Part shown: positions 59,751 to 64,000 of the stretch, piece after piece
Layout: every line of letters starts with the position of its first letter
Position numbering within the stretch: position 1 is the stretch's first letter
From: Sipunculus nudus
Lineage: Eukaryota > Annelida > Sipuncula > Golfingiida > Sipunculidae
Assembly: GCA_026874595.1 (NCBI GenBank)
Contig: CM049313.1
Coordinates: 21,719,508 to 21,783,507 of the forward strand
Direction of reading: 5' to 3'
DNA: 64,000 bases
Program-made: the position numbers and the translations under genes
Notes under the pieces: generated by a model
What the model was told of the DNA's origin: nothing
The model's input: only the letters and a program-made list of their open reading frames with translations
Databases searched by the model: none

Positions 59751-60095
59751 CTGTTTATTCAGAGGTGTGATGCCTTTTCCTGTACATTCTGCGTTCTACT
59801 TATTTACATATCAAACAGGATATTCTTGATGACATGCCCATCTTTGTGAGGGACCACAGTGGGATGCAGCATGCAAATATGATGATGCTGTCTTAATAAC
59901 AGATTATGTTTTCAGATGGTTCTGCAGGGCTCGAAAAATATTATTGGAACTTATTGTCCTCAAGACATGATCACATAAAAGACTGTGGTCCTCAACATTT
60001 TTACGTCTCACAAAAGTTAATGACTCTCCCACAGAAAATTGGTAGGGTAATTGGGCAAATATACTTTCAAATGTCCACGTTTTCTGGATATTCAT

Positions 60096-61855
60096 ACCTG
60101 AAATGCTCTACTACTGCTACAGAATATTAAGATTGATAGGTTATTAAAACCACAAAATGATGGTACATTTTGCTTGTCCAAGGGGGGCATAATTGTACTT
60201 ACCGGGCCAACTTTAGCCGGCTTTAGCCAGCGGCTGAAGCCTGGGATGGCTCTTACCAGCAAACCTTGATGTTCTAATATGTACTTATTTCATGTCATTG
60301 TGATTGATTCCACTTTCTATTTATTTAATGAACATTTTGGAGAATACATGCATCCCAGCAGCTTTCCATCAATAAAACTATGCAACACTTAAATAACAAT
60401 ATGATCATCATACAGGCAGATATAGACCATTTCAGATGTTAGATATAGAAATTTAGGTTGAAATTAATTATTATCCATGGTTAGTAATAATAATAGACTA
60501 TTACAGCTTTTTTTCATGTAATAGTAATAGACTAAATTTTGTTTAGCTGTAATAGTAATAGAAACAGAAGGCAAAGTAATAGAGTAATACATATTACTTT
60601 CTATTACTTCCTGTAACACCATTGGTCATGAAGGATATCAGCAAATAATGCTGAACTGATTCAGTTCTTGTTTAGTGATTGCCCAGGATGTGCCTATTGT
60701 TAAGGCAAGCAGGGGCCGGCTGTTATACAGGTGGTGTCAACTGGTGCTAATTACACAGGAGTACCGGACAGAGCAGGTCTCAGCCAATTAACTAATACCT
60801 ATATCACTATCTGACTTTTGATTACAAGACCATGAATAAACAGAGGCATGTTTGATCTTGAGACAGATAAATAGTGTATTATTATTGTGACATGTAACTG
60901 CATCTTATCTCTCATCAATCAATATCATGTATATTCTGAATTGGATCAAGACTTGTTTTCCCCAACCAGTTAGCATTTCAATAATACAAATTGCAATAAA
61001 ACACATTCAAGAAAAAATATAATATTGAACCGGAGGCAGGACAGACTCAAAATGTTTATGATCAGCTTAAGATGTTTTCACTACCCAAAATGTAATGCAG
61101 CCTACAATGCTAAAAACACCTACCAGTATTTATATCTCTTGAATAAACTCATACTACAAGTACATGTTTTATCTAATTTTTTATATATAATGTTCTTTTA
61201 AAAATGTTCTGTTAATACTCTGTGGAACATACAAAAACAATACAGTGTTGTGAACGTGAATTGAGTATACCTTTGGCGGCGGTTCCGAATTCAGTACTGC
61301 AATTAGGCTGATGATTGCAGCAACGCCGTGTGCATCTGACCATGACCCACTGTTTTGATACATGTCTATATCCCGTTATGTTCCAATGACCTAAAGTGTT
61401 TTTGTAAAGACTTTATCAGTTGTCATTCCAGCATGTGGTTTAAGAAAATCGGAGTACTCTGGCTTCAGTTTCCGCCGAGAAGGAAGTTTATTCGCGTTCA
61501 CCTTGGGGCTCCTTGCTCACCTCATTAAGATGCAAGGGGACTGGAAATCTTCGGCGTATGAATGATATATTTATGTTCCCATGGGCATTAAGATAAAAGT
61601 GTCGAAAGTGTTGACAGCGGCAGTTATGTAAAGAATTCGCTCTGCCTGGTTGGGGGTTTGGAGGATGTTTGTCTCGTTAAATGTGACATAAATTACCCCC
61701 AACCTATCGTTATGTTGTTATTATTTAAAGTTGTGCACCAGTTTTGCTGATTGGTTTTGTTCGATACTACATGATGTTAGTCATGTGACAGAAATACATT
61801 ATAAGTTAATGCACGTACAGTTGCATGAATAGCGGATCATCTAAAGGGATAAATG
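60096..61855. other. Right part of the insertion; no gene recognised
   Basis: 60460-60610 is rich in TAATAGTAATAGA words (degenerate simple repeat). A GC-richer patch at 61240-61560 has short minus-strand frames (SGSWSDAHGVAAIISLIAVL; NKLPSRRKLKPEYSDFLK) without recognisable domains. They could be remains of element coding sequence. Confidence 0.45.
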
Positions 61856-61861
61856 ACAAGA

Positions 61862-62070
61862 TTTTTTCTTTTGAGAAGATTATTTCCTTTTTATCGGAAA
61901 AAGATACCCAAATGCAAAATTATAGAAGAAATTATATATAAGAAATTATATCTTGTCCTGTAAAATATAACAACTCCGGAATCCGATATAATAACATAAC
62001 GTTCCTTAATTGTTTCATTAGTTCCTTCCTTCAGAATATATTTGTGATGAGTGATGTGTTGAACATATTT
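61862..62070. repeat. Dispersed repeat C, right half only
   Basis: Matches 23520-23690: TTTCCTTTTTATCGGAAAAA, AGATACCCAAATGC, AAATTATATCTTG.TCCTG, AACGTTCCTTAATTGTTTCA and TTTGTGATGAGTGATGTGT. Confidence 0.88.
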
Positions 62071-62258
62071 TGAACAATCATATTTGAAAATATTCACAAG
62101 ATTTAAAAGTATATATGTTTCATTTACAATATAAGTTATGTATTTAAAAAGACGAGATTGGTTATGAACTCCTTTTAGGTATATTCATGATTTTACAACA
62201 ATTTAATACTTTTTTGAAAGAAACATTTTCATAAATAAAAAAAAATAATCAAGGCACC

Positions 62259-62405
62259 ATGGCATCGCGTCGAAAGCAGCAGGCAGCACTGTCGAAACAA
62301 CTAATTAAGCATCTTTCTTTAACATGTGTGTATCTACTACAAAATCAAGTAGTGACTAGATATTCACGCATTTTAGTTATAGGCGTAAATTTAAATACTA
62401 TTTAG
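62259..62405 (+). CDS. Candidate first exon with SRRKQ-type N-terminus
   Basis: An ATG in a good context (GCACCATGG) opens a 48-codon frame starting MASRRKQQAALSKQLIKHLS. The SRRKQ word resembles the N-terminal corepressor (NuRD)-binding motif of SALL, FOG and BCL11-type zinc-finger proteins. In those it normally follows the initiator Met directly and is followed by a Pro that is absent here. The rest of the frame looks intronic and no strong donor is visible. Chance is quite possible. Confidence 0.2.
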   Translation: MASRRKQQAALSKQLIKHLSLTCVYLLQNQVVTRYSRILVIGVNLNTI

Positions 62406-62473
62406 AAATTCTATCTGCTTATATAATGCATATATTGCATATTGATCAGAAATGTACACCCTAATCTTTCCTT

Positions 62474-62555
62474 GGTTTCCTTTGCACACTGGTATTGTAA
62501 GCTGTAATTAGACAAACACGCAATACAGGCCTACATACTTCATTCCTTTACACAT
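62474..62555 (-). repeat. Partial repeats of the Frizzled-type exon end
   Basis: On the minus strand, 62500-62474 reads LTIPVCKGN, and 62555-62533 repeats the words TGTAAAGGAATGAAGTATGT. Both echo the end of the coding exon at 62595-62710 and its donor. They look like small tandem duplications of exon-end sequence. Confidence 0.6.
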
Positions 62556-62594
62556 TTGTAGAATAAGACGTAACTGGATACACAAATAACATAC

Positions 62595-62710
62595 TTCATT
62601 CCTTTACACAGTGGTATTGTAAGATGTTCACATCTACTTCCAGAAGCCCAGGTCATCCCGCCAATGATGAACACAGACGCCAGAAGTATCGGTACCAGGC
62701 ATGACGCCAT
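62595..62710 (-). CDS. First coding exon of a Frizzled-type CRD protein
   Basis: The ATG at 62710 starts MASCLVPILLASVFIIGGMT, a typical signal peptide with a hydrophobic core and a probable cleavage site around residues 22-26. It is followed by RCEHLTIPLCKGM. This matches the opening of the Frizzled cysteine-rich domain (C-E-x-x-T-I-P-x-C), the Wnt-binding fold of Frizzled receptors, secreted Frizzled-related proteins and several other extracellular proteins. The exon closes at ATGAA|GTATGT (62595/62594), a good donor, after 38 codons plus two bases. Further CRD exons should lie to the left but were not found. Receptor, secreted protein or a mosaic protein cannot be told apart from this exon. 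Confidence 0.65.
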
Positions 62711-62761
62711 GATGATTCACGCTCGTGTCAACGACTGCAGAGCACACTGAACTAAAGTGAG

Positions 62762-63467
62762 CTGCCTGCATGTACATATGTCAAATATACCTATATTATG
62801 TTATTATGTAGCTCTGAATCACCCTAGATTGAGCAGGGTTCGACATTTACGCTCGCCCGATCGTCCGAGGAAAATTAAAATACTGTGTGGCGAGTGAATT
62901 TTCAAGCAAACGTTACACAGTCTATGAAAACCTATCGTGAGTAACATAATATAGTTTAAAATATGGTATGGTTCAAGCTGTGCCTTTTCTTAGTGAATAA
63001 AAAAATAAACTAAGAGGACTAATTAGCTTCCACTACGGACTAATAAAGAGTGGGCTGACGCTCTTCATCCGAGTGTTTAGATTGTCATCTGATGTCGACC
63101 CTTGCTGATGTTTCCCGTCATCACCTGCGCCCACACCGGCCATAAATATCAGTTATTATGACAGTCAAAGGACGGAGCTTGGTCATGATAATGAGTTTAA
63201 ATAATGAAATGATGAAGCACTGACATTTACAAAAGTATATATACCCACCACTTACTGTGTAATCTAAAGCTGACATTCCTTGGATTGGGGGGGGGGGGGG
63301 GGCATTGTTGTATGCAGTGCCAAAATTAGTCATTTGCGTAGTCCGCAAACAAGACTAGCTGTAACGTACGTACGCGTCTGTATACAAATGTTAAGTAACA
63401 CTTTTCCGTGTGTAATATATGTGTGTGTGCACTAAAATTATCTTGCTTTCTTGAAATTCGTTAAATA

Positions 63468-63469
<2 letters not shown>
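62762..63469. other. No gene recognised
   Basis: 62830-62890 has GGGTTCGACATTTACGCTCG, which looks like a dispersed repeat end. A G homopolymer lies at about 63286-63302. Confidence 0.45.
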
Positions 63470-63513
<44 letters not shown>

Positions 63514-63560
63514 ATATATGTATATAACAATGTGTGTTTGTGTGTGTGTGTGTGGTGTTG
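63470..63560. repeat. (TA)n and (TG)n microsatellites
   Basis: TA run to 63511, then TG runs to about 63555. Confidence 0.95.
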
Positions 63561-63712
63561 GGGTAATGTGTGTGTGTCCTGCCAAGGTGAGCGAGATAAT
63601 AAATATTTCACGGATCTTTATAAAACTTTAATTGGTATCGTTTAATGGACGAAGCCTATTTTTAAATCGGATCAAGACCTTTGATAGGAAAGTGACTTTG
63701 ACCTTGATTATA

Positions 63713-64000
63713 TTAGTTCCTTATTTGGTCATACGAAATCTTAAGCATCTCATGAACGTCTGAATGGATTGGACAAAAAAAATAGATCGACCGAAGATCT
63801 TGGATAGGAAAGTTTGTACAGGGGACATGTGGCACCAGATATACTCCTTTCCTCGTGTATTGTCCTTTTAGCACATATTCTGTTAGGACTTGTTGTATCC
63901 AGTGCTCACCGTTGTTCACAAACATGAAGAGCTCAAGCCGACATGTCTGGGTTCTGATGTCAAATACCAAGTCTTCACCTCTTTCGTTTAATATTCTCTC
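63713..64000 (-). CDS. Terminal exon of an unrecognised protein, cut by the window edge
   Basis: The minus strand is open from the window edge for 95 codons to a TAA at 63713. It reads ERILNERGEDLVFDIRTQTC, RLELFMFVNNGEHWIQQVLT, KGVYLVPHVPCTNFPIQDLR, SIYFFCPIHSDVHEMLKISY and ends DQIRN. Balanced amino-acid use and no low complexity suggest real coding sequence. I do not recognise the family, and the start lies outside the window. Directly downstream the bases GACCTTTGATAGGAAAGT echo GATCTTGGATAGGAAAGT inside the exon (about 63797), a small internal repeat. Confidence 0.55.
   Translation of the reverse strand, partial: ERILNERGEDLVFDIRTQTCRLELFMFVNNGEHWIQQVLTEYVLKGQYTRKGVYLVPHVPCTNFPIQDLRSIYFFCPIHSDVHEMLKISYDQIRN

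Larger units (their letters stand above)
42935..61855. mobile_element. About 19-kb insertion interrupting repeat C (candidate compound element)
   Basis: The two halves of repeat C at 42572-42910 and 61862-62070 are contiguous at 23214-23690, so the DNA between them was most simply inserted. It contains a SAM-like reading frame, an 85-bp tandem array, a PIF1-type helicase plus PHD-finger region on the plus strand and a P-like transposase on the minus strand, converging. I could not identify terminal inverted repeats or an exact target duplication. The junction words (GAAGATATTATTTGC on the left, GAAGATTATTTCC on the right) overlap only loosely. It may be one large element or several nested ones. 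Confidence 0.6.

Noticed and set aside
42935-61855. A Polinton/Maverick identity for the 19-kb insertion
   Set aside because: Size fits, but I saw no protein-primed DNA polymerase B, retroviral-type integrase, packaging ATPase or capsid coding, and no long terminal inverted repeats.

Overview
This is intron-rich, AT-rich animal nuclear DNA. It has long (TA)n microsatellites, several tandem arrays, LINE, SINE and MITE remnants, and few real exons. The repeat types seen (a roughly 157-bp tandem satellite, tRNA-headed SINEs, P-like transposase remnants) and one glycosyltransferase fit a marine invertebrate. A mollusc, probably a bivalve, is my best guess; that is inference, not proof.

Layout. 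0-8 kb: mostly non-coding, with one promoter-like GC pocket, two weak exon candidates, a 99-bp tandem duplication and dispersed repeats. 8.7-9.8 kb: the clearest intact gene, a membrane-anchored GT15-type (KRE2/MNT1-like) mannosyltransferase homologue on the minus strand. 12.2-12.7 kb and 24.0-25.2 kb: broken LINE 3' ends. 16.05-19.95 kb: a 28-bp minisatellite of about 139 units. 28.5-30.6 kb: a chimeric duplication that joins a broken copy of the glycosyltransferase locus to a copy of the DNA just left of the 28-bp array, including small seeds of that array. 32.6-32.8 kb: a likely exon for a small two-helix membrane protein. 38.4-39.4 kb: a satellite-like tandem repeat.

42.9-61.86 kb is the most unusual part. 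A dispersed repeat that is continuous at 23.2-23.7 kb is split here: its left half lies at 42.57-42.91 kb and its right half at 61.86-62.07 kb. The roughly 19 kb between the halves looks like inserted DNA. It holds a SAM-like reading frame with an internal stop, a 27-unit array of an 85-bp repeat, a decayed PIF1-type helicase followed by a PHD-finger reading frame (plus strand), and, convergent with them, a P-element-like transposase with a recognisable spliced intron (minus strand). All three coding modules carry stops or frameshifts, so this copy looks dead. The gene set suggests a large compound DNA transposon or a nest of elements.

Right edge. A short minus-strand exon at 62.6-62.7 kb encodes a signal peptide and the start of a Frizzled-type cysteine-rich domain, with echoes of its exon end repeated just downstream. 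The final exon of another unrecognised minus-strand gene runs off the window at 64 kb. The roughly 19 kb insertion lies downstream of the Frizzled-type exon and so may sit in an intron of that gene.
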